Positions 1-7,190 are shown, counted from the stretch's first letter. The stretch is 15,609 nucleotides of DNA from JBFMAE01 sp040756085 (GCA_040756085.1 JBFMAE010000270.1:1-15609), one strand, 5' to 3'. Notes: a model not told the origin generated them from the letters alone. Numbers and translations: made by a program.

Positions 1-42
1 TCTGGAGACAAAATCAACTTTGCTTTTTGGCTCTTCTTTGGC

Positions 43-86
43 ATATTGATTCCCTCCAATCGTTTTGGAAATCAATATACCAAAAC
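43..86. promoter_or_regulatory. Two interleaved inverted repeats upstream of the first gene
   Basis: ATATTGATT (43-51) is the exact reverse complement of AATCAATAT (70-78). GTTTTGG (62-68) is the exact reverse complement of CCAAAAC (80-86). The arms interleave, so the two stems cannot form together easily: only one base would bridge the first stem. They could be alternative hairpins or, as DNA, a repressor-type operator with 7-bp arms spaced 11 bp. A TATACT hexamer at 119-124 resembles a -10 box but has no convincing -35. The role is unproven. Confidence 0.4.
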
Positions 87-125
87 TTCTTATTTATGTA
101 AATATTTTAATGAAACGTTATACTA

Positions 126-383
126 GTGAAACAGAAATTGAACTCACCGGCTTATGCCCACCTTAATGGAGACGCGGAAACAGTTTCAGAGAAGCCTGAA
201 TACAAGAGCCTGGTAGCACGATCCTACATGCTGGTAGATACGTTGGTGCTCGGGAGCGCTGGTTTTCTTTTCGGGGCTCTCCTGGGTTGGTTCTTTCTGG
301 GGGTTTCTTTCAATGCCAAAGGTTGGCCGGGGCTGATCGCTTTCATCTTAATGAGCATTATTGGTTCTTCATTGAGGGGGTAG
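126..383 (+). CDS. Small membrane protein, two predicted helices
   Basis: I do not recognise this 85-residue protein. The N-terminal third is polar. Two hydrophobic stretches follow: about residues 36-60 (starting LVDTLVLGSAGFLFG) and about 67-82 (WPGLIAFILMSIIGSSL), so it probably sits in the inner membrane. The GTG start has no visible ribosome binding site and lies two bases after a TATACT hexamer. The true start may therefore be downstream, for example the ATG at 228, which would leave little more than the two helices. It precedes another small membrane protein by about 50 bases and may be co-transcribed with it. It could also be a chance ORF, but the clear membrane pattern argues against that. 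Confidence 0.45.
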   Translation: MKQKLNSPAYAHLNGDAETVSEKPEYKSLVARSYMLVDTLVLGSAGFLFGALLGWFFLGVSFNAKGWPGLIAFILMSIIGSSLRG

Positions 384-433
384 GGGGGGTTATTTACCAA
401 GATTCTATCTAAATGAAAGAGGAGGTGGTCAAG

Positions 434-730
434 ATGTTATTGATTTTTGAAATCATTTTGTCAATTGCTGCATGGAGGAAAGGATGGCGTGGTTGGGCGC
501 TTATTCCATCCGGGTCTGTTTTGGTCATTGCCTTTATTGTTGGTGCCGTGGCAGGAGCCACAGGGTATTCTCAGACGCAGGTACGTGATTTGACGGTTGC
601 CCTTTTGCCTCTGGATCTCCTTTGCGTGGGGGTTCTCATCTGGATGGCAGCCAAGGGCAGAAAAATAGTCGCTGTTGCCTCACAAAGACTGGATCCAAAG
701 GAAATGGAGGTGGCGGCTAACCGAGCTTAA
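434..730 (+). CDS. Small membrane protein, two to three helices
   Basis: I chose the ATG at 434 because a strong ribosome binding site (GGAGGTGG, 421-428) lies five bases before it. The in-frame ATG at 413 would place that site inside the gene. The product is 98 residues. Hydrophobic segments cover about residues 1-13, 24-44 (IPSGSVLVIAFIVGAVAGA) and 58-75 (VALLPLDLLCVGVLIWMAA), followed by a basic, then mixed polar tail (KGRKIV...DPKEMEVAANRA) that is probably cytoplasmic. No family is recognised. A strong terminator directly follows, so this gene probably ends the first short transcript. Confidence 0.6.
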   Translation: MLLIFEIILSIAAWRKGWRGWALIPSGSVLVIAFIVGAVAGATGYSQTQVRDLTVALLPLDLLCVGVLIWMAAKGRKIVAVASQRLDPKEMEVAANRA

Positions 731-741
731 AGTCAATCGTA

Positions 742-783
742 GAGGTTGGGGGGTCTTCTTCGCCCCCAACCCCTCATCTTTTT
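742..783 (+). terminator. Rho-independent terminator
   Basis: GGTTGGGGG (744-752) pairs exactly with CCCCCAACC (763-771) around a ten-base loop, and a T-rich run (ATCTTTTT) follows. It sits just after the stop at 730 and separates the two small membrane-protein genes from the lipoprotein gene. Confidence 0.75.
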
Positions 784-813
784 AACATAGGTTAACAAAC
801 AGGAGGTGCTACG

Positions 814-1071
814 ATGAGTAAAAAAAGTACATCTACAGTTTTCATCTTATTCGTTATGTTGGGCATTCTTATTCTTGGAATCGTTTTAACTGGTTGTTCA
901 ACGACCAAAACTTCAAGACCTATTCAATATCAACAAAAGGTTGGGAATACCTGCAGCGTATGTGGGGCCCCTGCGGTCTATTGGTGTTCACTGAGACGAG
1001 CATGGTTCTGCGACAGGCATGCCAGCAAAAGCTACACTCCCAGTGGTGGATATAGATATCGCTGCCGTTAA
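814..1071 (+). CDS. Small lipoprotein with Cys/His zinc-finger-like motif
   Basis: This 85-residue protein has a classic lipoprotein signal: basic start (MSKKSTS), hydrophobic core (residues 9-25) and lipobox L25-T-G-C28, so Cys28 should be lipidated and the protein exported. The mature part carries C47-x2-C50-x7-C58-x7-C66-x2-H69, the spacing of a treble-clef or half B-box zinc site, then a Ser/Tyr/Arg-rich tail. A metal-binding Cys cluster is unusual in an exported lipoprotein. Alternatively the cysteines form disulfides. The start is secure: AGGAGGTG (801-808) lies five bases upstream. It follows a terminator and is probably transcribed on its own or at the head of the operon that follows. 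The function is unknown. Confidence 0.75.
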   Translation: MSKKSTSTVFILFVMLGILILGIVLTGCSTTKTSRPIQYQQKVGNTCSVCGAPAVYWCSLRRAWFCDRHASKSYTPSGGYRYRCR

Positions 1072-1243
1072 CACAATGTTTAGAGTTCGCATATGGCAGT
1101 TCAGAGAGTGAGTTTAATCGTCAATAAAAGGGAATTATCGAGGGACGTCACATCAATTAGAGGTATGTGTTTATCTGTAACGTACTTGGCTGGGGGAAAA
1201 GAGATTCTGAGAGAAACAACAAATTCTAAAGAAGGCTTAAAAG

Positions 1244-1738
1244 ATGTCTACTCGAAAAGAGTCCGTTCTAAATGGAAAGAGGATTTTGGCGGTGGACAGT
1301 GAACTGAATGTCTTGACCATGCTGGACGAGATTTTGAGGGTCTGTCCCGATTGCAGGTTAGACGGGGTGACCTGGTACTTGGAAGTGGTCGAAAAGATGG
1401 TATCCTGGACCTATGACTTGGTTATCCTCGATATCATGGCCCCACGAGGCTTCGACCTGTTGGATCTGGCTGGTTGTCGCAACTTTCCGGTACTGATCCT
1501 CACAACCAAAACTTTAACGCCTGCTCTGGAACGCTCTCGCCAGGTAGTAGCACGAACCTGCTTCCCAAAGGAAAGTATTAAAGAAATTGTTCCATTTTTG
1601 GAAAATATGCTGCAGTATAGAGACCTGCCACGGTGGAAGAGATTCTACATGAAACTCGTTGGCTTTTTCAGCGGGCAATTTGAATCAGATTGGGAGAAGA
1701 AGACGGGCACAAAATGGAAGGAATGGGGGAAACTATGA
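1244..1738 (+). CDS. Stand-alone response-regulator receiver-domain protein
   Basis: The 164 residues are a CheY-like receiver domain (about 12-128) plus a short basic and aromatic tail, with no DNA-binding or enzymatic output domain. Visible receiver features are the acidic pocket (D18, with S19-E20 instead of a full DD pair), the phospho-acceptor D63 in the strand YDLVILDIM, T87/T88 after the fourth strand, and K109 in the FPKES turn. The domain is therefore probably phosphorylatable, but no histidine kinase lies in the window. The tail ends in a Trp/Lys-rich stretch (FESDWEKKTGTKWKEW). The gene sits 26 bases before the AAA+ ATPase gene, so it may be the regulatory input of that module. The region 1072-1243 before it holds nothing I can name. 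Confidence 0.85.
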   Translation: MSTRKESVLNGKRILAVDSELNVLTMLDEILRVCPDCRLDGVTWYLEVVEKMVSWTYDLVILDIMAPRGFDLLDLAGCRNFPVLILTTKTLTPALERSRQVVARTCFPKESIKEIVPFLENMLQYRDLPRWKRFYMKLVGFFSGQFESDWEKKTGTKWKEWGKL

Positions 1739-1749
1739 ACACGAAAAGC

Positions 1750-1757
1750 AAGGAGGG
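1750..1757 (+). promoter_or_regulatory. Strong ribosome binding site for the AAA+ gene
   Basis: AAGGAGGG ends seven bases before the ATG at 1765 and fixes that start. It is one of the strongest sites in the window, implying efficient translation of the ATPase. Confidence 0.7.
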
Positions 1758-1764
1758 ATGAAAA

Positions 1765-2718
1765 ATGGAGTATCTTGAGATTATTGGGGATGATAAATTT
1801 CTCAATTACGAATGCATAAAAATTGATGACAAGGTGGCAAAACTTCCACCCCCTGATGAGTTAGACGAAGATTTTGACGAGACTTTTGTGGAAACCGGAA
1901 GAGAAAAAGAAATTATTGATCAGGCCTTAGCTGCATGGAGAGCAAATTATCACTTTGTGCTCAAAGGTCCATCGGGGGTAGGGAAGACCACGATTGTCTT
2001 TAGATTAGGGCGGTTACTCAAAAAGGATGTGTATATATTCAATGGTTCAGATAGCACGCAAGCTGATGAAATTGCTTGCGGAGTGGCTCCAACCAATGAT
2101 CATAATTTTGAACTTAGAGCCTCAGAGATATTCACGGCTGCACTCCGCGGTCAAATTTGTTGCTTTGACGATCTTCAAAAGTGTCCTGGGAAATCCCTTG
2201 CAAGACTGAATTCTCTTTTAGATCGGCGTAGAAGTTTGTATGCGGCTCTGTTAAATGTTCGGATCAAGGCCCACAAGGAGTTCCTTTCTTGCGCAGCAAT
2301 AAATGAGGATGAATCACTGGGCAATGAGCTTCCAAAGGACTTGGTAGATCGCCTCCTTCCAGCCATCTATGTGGGGTATCCGTGCCATAAAGACTTAGAA
2401 AAAATATTAATAAAAAATTTGCCGGAAGTTGAGAATATGTGGATCGAAGCATTCTTGGAGAAATATAGAGATCAGAAATTTTCTCCAAGAATAGCTATTA
2501 AACTTCTCGGCTATGCCAACACCCTTTATAATAATGGCATCTGTAGGAAGATCGACAGAGGAAAGATCAAAGAATATCTCTCGAAAGCAGAGCAAGGCAT
2601 GTCAATATCAAAACCGAGCCAGCAACCTGATCATAAGGAAGATGAGATTAAAAAGAAGAAGGAGAGGTATGATGAAGATTTTCTGCTCTTTGCCCAAAAA
2701 GGAGAGACCGTTCATTAA
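1765..2718 (+). CDS. MoxR-like (AAA_5-type) AAA+ ATPase
   Basis: This 317-residue protein is a single AAA+ module. Visible elements are Walker A GPSGVGKTT (68-76), Walker B ICCFDD (131-136), sensor-1 Asn180 in CAAINED, and an arginine-finger-like R196 in LVDRL. Such MoxR/dynein-related ATPases form rings and remodel a partner protein. The second Walker B acid is Asp136 rather than the usual Glu, which could slow hydrolysis. The first 60 residues are acidic (DELDEDFDETF). The last 50 are highly charged and Lys-rich, resembling a flexible linker. The downstream partner gene begins inside this gene (50-base overlap), implying translational coupling and a shared complex. The von Willebrand factor A partner typical of MoxR operons is absent. 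Confidence 0.88.
   Translation: MEYLEIIGDDKFLNYECIKIDDKVAKLPPPDELDEDFDETFVETGREKEIIDQALAAWRANYHFVLKGPSGVGKTTIVFRLGRLLKKDVYIFNGSDSTQADEIACGVAPTNDHNFELRASEIFTAALRGQICCFDDLQKCPGKSLARLNSLLDRRRSLYAALLNVRIKAHKEFLSCAAINEDESLGNELPKDLVDRLLPAIYVGYPCHKDLEKILIKNLPEVENMWIEAFLEKYRDQKFSPRIAIKLLGYANTLYNNGICRKIDRGKIKEYLSKAEQGMSISKPSQQPDHKEDEIKKKKERYDEDFLLFAQKGETVH
2659..2667 (+). promoter_or_regulatory. Internal ribosome binding site setting the overlapping start
   Basis: AAGGAGAGG lies within the end of the ATPase gene, directly before two tandem ATG codons (2669 and 2672) in another frame. Spacing from AGGAG is four bases to the first and seven to the second, so 2672 is slightly better placed. The longer upstream extension of this frame (from 2513) has no such site and reads as low-quality basic sequence. 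Confidence 0.65.
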
Positions 2719-4798
2719 ACATAAAGGCCTCCCAAATCTCTTCGTTTTACCTTATATCAAAGGCAGGCTCGACTTCTCCGAACTTGCGGCACGAGCGATG
2801 GTGGAAGAAGAAGGGTTTGATTTTTTAGGCGTTGATCTGCCTTATTTTATGAACAGCAGGCAATATTTGGATGTACCTCTCAAGTTATTCCCTATTCCGA
2901 GTTCTTTCATCATCAAGAAGAGTGATTCGAGATTTCTGCTTTTCCCCTTTGTCCCAAATGATGCTGGATCTATTTCCGTATCGATGGCCAGGCTGAAATT
3001 TATTGATTTTGAATGCCTTGACGATGGAAATCTTATTAATTATCCAGAGGGTTCCCTTTTCCAACCCGAATTATATTTAAAGGACGACTACTTTGTCTTC
3101 TTAGAAGGTTTGGAAGGGTATTTTTCTCCTCTATGGAAGCATATGGACTCATTCTGGAGTAGTGCCTCCTATATGCAGCAGTGGTTTACCTCCTACCGTG
3201 CCTCTATCATCGTGGAACGTCTGAAGAAACACCTATCCGAGAGGAAGAAAGTTCTCTTTGTCTGTGAATATCAATTGTGGTGGGCAGTAAAGAAATTACT
3301 GGAAGATACGTCGGAGGATTTTAAATCTCCCCCACCTTTGAAAGAAGAAGATCTGAATGCGGCCCTTGTGATTGAAAATCCCTACCACCTCTGGGCAAAG
3401 GGGCTCCTGGATGACTACCCATGTATCAACTTGAAGTTTATTGAAAGCTTACAAGAAGGAAACGTCTTATCTTTTGACAAACTCCATGTTCTCAATGAAG
3501 TTTTGATGGAAGCCTTTTCGCCAGAGGTGATAAAGGAGAATGGAAATCCTTCCATCCGCTCCATCGTAACATTTATGAGGTATTTGAAAACCAGGGTGGT
3601 TTCCTACCAGAGATTTACCCCCCTACCAGTCTTACATCTATTCGAGAGCGCCGGTTCCTGTTTAGGCAAGGGATTTGCGCGATCACTGGCAGAGAAACTA
3701 ATGAAATATCCCCTCCCTATGTTTTTAAACCTGAGGGATATCCCACCTATCTTTCTGAAGGTCTCACCCGATCTGGTCCTCATAGGAGGGGAGGTCTTTG
3801 AACTTCCGGATATCTTCCATACGATTCCATATTACGGATACTCCTCGTCTTTCGAGAGAGAGTTTCTTTCATCGCCTGAAATGGAGGAAGAGAGAAGAAG
3901 ATATTGGGCAGATCTGATTGGTCCTTCAATTACGAGACAGGAAAGGGCAGAGATGAGTAAAGAGGAGGGGTGGATCAGGTGGGCAGTGGCTGACGATTAT
4001 AAATTGCATAACCTTGCATGTATCCACGTCAGAGATATGGTGAAGAGAGAATTGAACCAGTTTAAGGTTGAAAGGTACTGGGGGGAAATGTATGACGGAA
4101 TTGACTGGAAGGCTACTCTTTATGGACGAGCAAGGGGTGAAAAGGCTATCTACGTTAGAAGAAACCTTCGTAGGAATCGAGAGTATAAAAAGCTTGATGA
4201 ATATACCCCAGTTACCTTCATTTTCTCTGATGTAATAAATGAAAGGAGTAGCACCTCAACGGTTCATGATAGTAACATTAGTCAAAGAAATATGGAGCTT
4301 CAAAATGAGAAGTTTCCTTTTGAGAAACACCCAAAACCCGATATGGTCTATTCAATTTTTATGACCTATGAAGAGGAAAAAAATCTCTGTGGATACGATG
4401 TCCAGAGAGAAAACTTGTCTTCTATCACCTTCTTATACACCAAGTTTTTAATGGGGGTAGAAAGGTACGAGGCAATTAACAGAAGGCCTAAGAGATTTCA
4501 ATGCCGTAAAACACCAACGGAAGATGGGGAACTTAGAAGTTTTTCACTGTCTGAGATTGGGATAGCATGGGCCGTAAAGTATGCGGAAGAGGTGGTTATT
4601 GTTGTAGCCCGTTCGGGATGGAAGCCTTCGGGAAAGCTTCTTAAATTTGCTAAGGAAAGACATGTAGAAATTGCAACCGTTCTCCTCTCCATCCTTTCGC
4701 AGAGTCTATTGGAGAGACTGAGACACATACATTTTATTTCAACTCCTTTGAAGAAACATCCCGAGAGCGAGAGAATTGTAAAGCGGTTTTTAAATTGA
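2669..4798 (+). CDS. Large AAA+-partner protein, distant TraB/EreA-like features
   Basis: This is a soluble protein of 709 residues. No catalytic motif is certain. The N-terminal third has the order seen in the TraB/ChaN/erythromycin-esterase group: a first strand (LPNLFVLPY, about 22-29), a helix and strand ending FLGVDLP (about 53), a LKFIDFE strand, and a helix-strand RASIIVERLKKHL...KVLFVCE (about 176-200). However, the catalytic Glu/His positions of that group look missing, so it may be a non-enzymatic relative. The C-terminal half has compact blocks (DGIDWKATLYGRARGEKAIYV, EYTPVTFIFSD, IGIAWAVKYAEEVVIVVARSGW) that read as a well-conserved fold I cannot name. Overlap with the MoxR-like gene argues that it is the substrate or effector of that ATPase. 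A relation to the MoxR-associated DUF5682 family is possible but unverified. Confidence 0.75.
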   Translation: MMKIFCSLPKKERPFIKHKGLPNLFVLPYIKGRLDFSELAARAMVEEEGFDFLGVDLPYFMNSRQYLDVPLKLFPIPSSFIIKKSDSRFLLFPFVPNDAGSISVSMARLKFIDFECLDDGNLINYPEGSLFQPELYLKDDYFVFLEGLEGYFSPLWKHMDSFWSSASYMQQWFTSYRASIIVERLKKHLSERKKVLFVCEYQLWWAVKKLLEDTSEDFKSPPPLKEEDLNAALVIENPYHLWAKGLLDDYPCINLKFIESLQEGNVLSFDKLHVLNEVLMEAFSPEVIKENGNPSIRSIVTFMRYLKTRVVSYQRFTPLPVLHLFESAGSCLGKGFARSLAEKLMKYPLPMFLNLRDIPPIFLKVSPDLVLIGGEVFELPDIFHTIPYYGYSSSFEREFLSSPEMEEERRRYWADLIGPSITRQERAEMSKEEGWIRWAVADDYKLHNLACIHVRDMVKRELNQFKVERYWGEMYDGIDWKATLYGRARGEKAIYVRRNLRRNREYKKLDEYTPVTFIFSDVINERSSTSTVHDSNISQRNMELQNEKFPFEKHPKPDMVYSIFMTYEEEKNLCGYDVQRENLSSITFLYTKFLMGVERYEAINRRPKRFQCRKTPTEDGELRSFSLSEIGIAWAVKYAEEVVIVVARSGWKPSGKLLKFAKERHVEIATVLLSILSQSLLERLRHIHFISTPLKKHPESERIVKRFLN

Positions 4799-4827
4799 CT
4801 GGTTTAAGAGGGTTTTAAAATAAAATA

Positions 4828-4968
4828 ATGAAAAGAAGAGAATTCTTAAAAATGAGTCTTTTAATCATTCCTTCTTTTTATTTGGATCCTAAAACAATTT
4901 TTCAGGTTGAGGAAAAAGAATTACCTAACGGAATCAGGGTTGATAAAAATGATTTCAAGTTTAGATGA
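4828..4968 (+). pseudogene. Tat-like N-terminal segment ending at an in-frame UGA
   Basis: From the ATG at 4828 the frame encodes 46 residues and stops at TGA 4966-4968. It begins MKRREFLKMSLLIIPSFYL, which fits a twin-arginine export signal (R-R-x-F-L-K, then a short hydrophobic core). The next MraZ-like frame (4993-5373) is in the same phase, with no other stop between them. A continuous product of 181 codons would result if the UGA were a sense codon. The segment before the stop ends FKFR and after it resumes RYREL, resembling the FRG start of MraZ proteins with the Gly codon GGA changed to TGA. It may be a nonsense mutation, a sequencing error, recoding, or two separate small genes. Confidence 0.5.
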
Positions 4969-4992
4969 AGATACCGGGAACTAAACGATGGT

Positions 4993-5373
4993 ATGGTTCT
5001 GTTGCCCGAGGGATTTATTCCTACCTTAATTGGGAAGGAAATTCATCTTTCAGCAGTCGATAATTTATGTTTGACTCTTATTCCTGGGAACAAATACAAC
5101 AGAGAGAAAATCGAAAAGGAAATCGAAGGGCTTAAGATGATCGAGCCTGAGACTCATATCTCTTATTTGGGCACGACAAAATTGAGAAGAGGTGGATATC
5201 TTTTTATTTCAGGGGGTGTGAGAAAATTGGTTTCACTCAAGACACCTGAAGTAGTTATTGTAGGGATGGGAAATAGCATGGAAATTTGGGATGAAAATAG
5301 CTGGGAGATGGAGATAAAAAAGTGGGAGAAGAACTACTTAGAAAATAGAAAAAATTTTAATTGGGGTTCGTAA
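4993..5373 (+). CDS. MraZ/SpoVT-AbrB-fold protein (reading frame probably 5'-disrupted)
   Basis: The 126 residues resemble MraZ, a DNA-binding protein of two AbrB-type swapped-hairpin halves. The first half matches in VLLPEGFIPTLIGKEIHLS...NLCLTLIP. The second matches strongly in GGYLFISGGVRKLV...PEVVIVGMGNSMEIWDENSW, the place where MraZ has an EVxLVG-x-x-N-x-x-E-x-W-D block. MraZ normally represses the division and cell-wall cluster, but here there is no mra/fts gene nearby. The ATG at 4993 has no ribosome binding site and would cut off the first strand of the first AbrB half, so the gene probably started at 4828 and is broken by the UGA at 4966. The stop abuts the next gene's ATG, so the two are probably translationally coupled. 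Confidence 0.65.
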   Translation: MVLLPEGFIPTLIGKEIHLSAVDNLCLTLIPGNKYNREKIEKEIEGLKMIEPETHISYLGTTKLRRGGYLFISGGVRKLVSLKTPEVVIVGMGNSMEIWDENSWEMEIKKWEKNYLENRKNFNWGS

Positions 5374-6120
5374 ATGAGTACTCAATTTGGAATTAGACGA
5401 GAGGTTGATCTTAATGATTTTGAAAAAAGCCTCGGTGGTCTTAAGGGGATTCCTATTGAATTAGCTCTACCGCATAAATTAGAAAATTACAATCTCCGGA
5501 GGACAAAGATGACAGAATTGGGAAAGTATATGATCGAAAATGATATCATTATTTATTCCGTTCATGCTCCACAAGGACATCTCGCTTCCAAAGACTTCAC
5601 GGAGTGGGCAGGAGAGACAGTGAAATTAGCTGAAAGTGTTGGGGCACGGGTTGTGGTCTTCCATCCAGAAAACATTAAGAAATTTGGCAAAGCGGATAAA
5701 CAAATAATTGCACTAAGAAATATTAAGCAACTCCAGAGGGAAACAAAAGTAAAAGTGGGTATTGAGACCTTCGGTGGGCGGAAAAGGATTTTGTCCCCTG
5801 AGGATATTATCCAAAAGGAATTGCCAATGGTTCTTGATATCTCCCATTTATTTGAGCGGAGGACATTTGAGATTATCGATAGGTATTACAGCAATATCAT
5901 TGGAGTCCATTTGAGTGAGAAAAGGTATGATGAAATTGAGAAGGAGTCCCTGCCACATATGCCTATTAAAGAGCTTGGATTTAAAGTTCTCGACAGATTG
6001 AAAGAGCTTAGTTGGAAAGGTGTGGTGACTCTTGAATATCTGCCGAAGTATCACGATCGTTTAATCAAAGACAGACAAATGCTCGAACAAACGTATACTA
6101 CTTCGTTTTCGAACATATAG
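5374..6120 (+). CDS. Sugar-phosphate isomerase/epimerase-like TIM-barrel protein
   Basis: This 248-residue protein has the signature of the xylose-isomerase-like TIM barrel (AP endonuclease 2 superfamily). Putative metal ligands appear at the ends of successive strands: H64 (SVHAP), H97 (VFHPEN), E131 (GIETFGG), D155 and H158 (VLDISH), H179 (GVHLSEK) and E221 (TLEYLP). With all these present it is probably an active divalent-metal enzyme. The superfamily includes sugar isomerases, epimerases and endonuclease IV, and the substrate cannot be read from sequence. Its ATG follows the TAA of the MraZ-like frame with no gap. It is shorter than typical endonuclease IV (about 280), which favours a small-molecule role. 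Confidence 0.85.
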   Translation: MSTQFGIRREVDLNDFEKSLGGLKGIPIELALPHKLENYNLRRTKMTELGKYMIENDIIIYSVHAPQGHLASKDFTEWAGETVKLAESVGARVVVFHPENIKKFGKADKQIIALRNIKQLQRETKVKVGIETFGGRKRILSPEDIIQKELPMVLDISHLFERRTFEIIDRYYSNIIGVHLSEKRYDEIEKESLPHMPIKELGFKVLDRLKELSWKGVVTLEYLPKYHDRLIKDRQMLEQTYTTSFSNI

Positions 6121-6174
6121 CAAGAATATAGGAGAAGGTTAAGGGTATTGCCGCATCTAAAAGGAGAGGGGCAA

Positions 6175-6480
6175 ATGAGAATTTTAACTTGCCCGGAGAA
6201 AAAGAAGAAATTCAAGAAGATCGTCTTTGAAGGTGGACCGGGTGCCAGTGCGGACCGTGCAGTGGTAATAAGGGGAGCGCCGAATACAATTATGGGAGTA
6301 CTCGCTGAATACCAATATCTCACGTCAAGATTTGGAAGACGTGATATTGATTGGAAAATGGCCGGGCAGAGTATATCAATGAGAGATAACCACCAATTTG
6401 ACATAATGCAGATTAGATTGTCCGATGGCACCGAGCGAACTATCTTCTTCGACATTACAGAATTTTTTGGCAAAAGGTAG
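6175..6480 (+). CDS. Hypothetical protein, 101 residues
   Basis: I do not recognise this protein. I chose the ATG at 6175, eight bases after AGGAG (6162-6166), over a TTG at 6148 that would put that site inside the gene. It starts MRILTCPEKKKKFKKIVFEGG, is basic at the N-terminus, and has an alternating beta-like second half (FDIMQIRLSDGTERTIFFDITEFFG). There is no signal peptide, membrane segment or paired cysteines. It lies 54 bases after the TIM-barrel gene in the same direction and is probably part of the same operon. The C-terminal strands suggest a small beta-rich domain. No function is proposed. Confidence 0.65.
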   Translation: MRILTCPEKKKKFKKIVFEGGPGASADRAVVIRGAPNTIMGVLAEYQYLTSRFGRRDIDWKMAGQSISMRDNHQFDIMQIRLSDGTERTIFFDITEFFGKR

Positions 6481-6506
6481 TCATTTACTTTGATCTGTCA
6501 GTAGTT

Positions 6507-7190
6507 GTGTCCCATGAGCGATGGGAGGCATTGACGTTGAACATGCCGAATTGGGAGCTAATCGGGATCCGTAAAATGGATAAAAGTGAGATTTGGGATC
6601 AAATCTCTCCTTGGCTCCATTCGTCCTGGATTAGTTCTATTGCAACTTTTGCATTACTCCTCCTTTTCATTTTATTCCCACCAATAAAAGATTATCTCAG
6701 TATTGGAGACGATTCACTTTTTTACCTGCCTTTCATTGGTGCTGGTGCTCCCTTCAAAGGAACTCCCTTAACATTTGTTGTTTTTGCCTCGCTTTTTTAC
6801 TTGGTGATTGGAGTCGGTGGTTCGAAGGGATCTTTACTTACGAGGTTAGGGTGGAGATCAGTCCTGTCAAACATTTTCTTAAACCTGGCTATTGCCATAT
6901 TCTTATTCGTCACTCCTTTGCTTTCTATTATATGGGCTTTGGCCATAAAAGATTGGGAAATTGCAATAGGTACTTGGAGTGTTTCGGAAGGCAATCATGG
7001 ACCCTGGTACAGGGGGTTTTATCATTTGAGGAAGCTTCTATATTATACTTTTTTAATCCCCTTTGGATCATTTCACTTTGCTCTCTTATCTTTCATTATA
7101 AAACCTAAGAAATTATCGAGCATAGTTTTGGTAGGTAGTATTCTTTTATGGTTATCCTTAATATGTACTCACTACTGGCTGGTCGATTAA
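6507..7190 (+). CDS. Integral membrane protein, about five helices
   Basis: No family is recognised. Hydrophobic spans fall at about residues 40-60 (SSIATFALLLLFILFPP), 85-105 (TPLTFVVFASLFYLVIGVGG), 120-146 (LSNIFLNLAIAIFLFVTPLLSIIWALA), 175-198 and 204-224, so it should lie in the inner membrane. The loop before the fourth helix is rich in Trp, Gly and Tyr. The start is uncertain. The GTG at 6507 has no good ribosome binding site, whereas GGGAGG (6523-6528) would serve TTG 6537 or ATG 6543 (MPNWELIG). The first 25 residues of the call may therefore be untranslated. It sits between two other unknown genes in the same orientation. Confidence 0.7.
   Translation: MSHERWEALTLNMPNWELIGIRKMDKSEIWDQISPWLHSSWISSIATFALLLLFILFPPIKDYLSIGDDSLFYLPFIGAGAPFKGTPLTFVVFASLFYLVIGVGGSKGSLLTRLGWRSVLSNIFLNLAIAIFLFVTPLLSIIWALAIKDWEIAIGTWSVSEGNHGPWYRGFYHLRKLLYYTFLIPFGSFHFALLSFIIKPKKLSSIVLVGSILLWLSLICTHYWLVD

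Noticed and set aside
374..389. G-rich run as a possible quadruplex
   Set aside because: There are only two adjacent G tracts, too few for an intramolecular quadruplex.
1093..1302. 69-residue open frame on the + strand
   Set aside because: It overlaps the start of the receiver-domain gene in another frame, has no ribosome binding site and resembles no protein.
2513..2668. N-terminal extension of the large partner protein
   Set aside because: It lies wholly inside the ATPase gene, reads as basic low-quality sequence, and a strong ribosome binding site marks the start at 2669/2672.
4966..4968. Alternative genetic code with UGA as glycine
   Set aside because: Other genes in the window end in TGA at sensible places, so the UGA in the MraZ-like frame is better explained locally.
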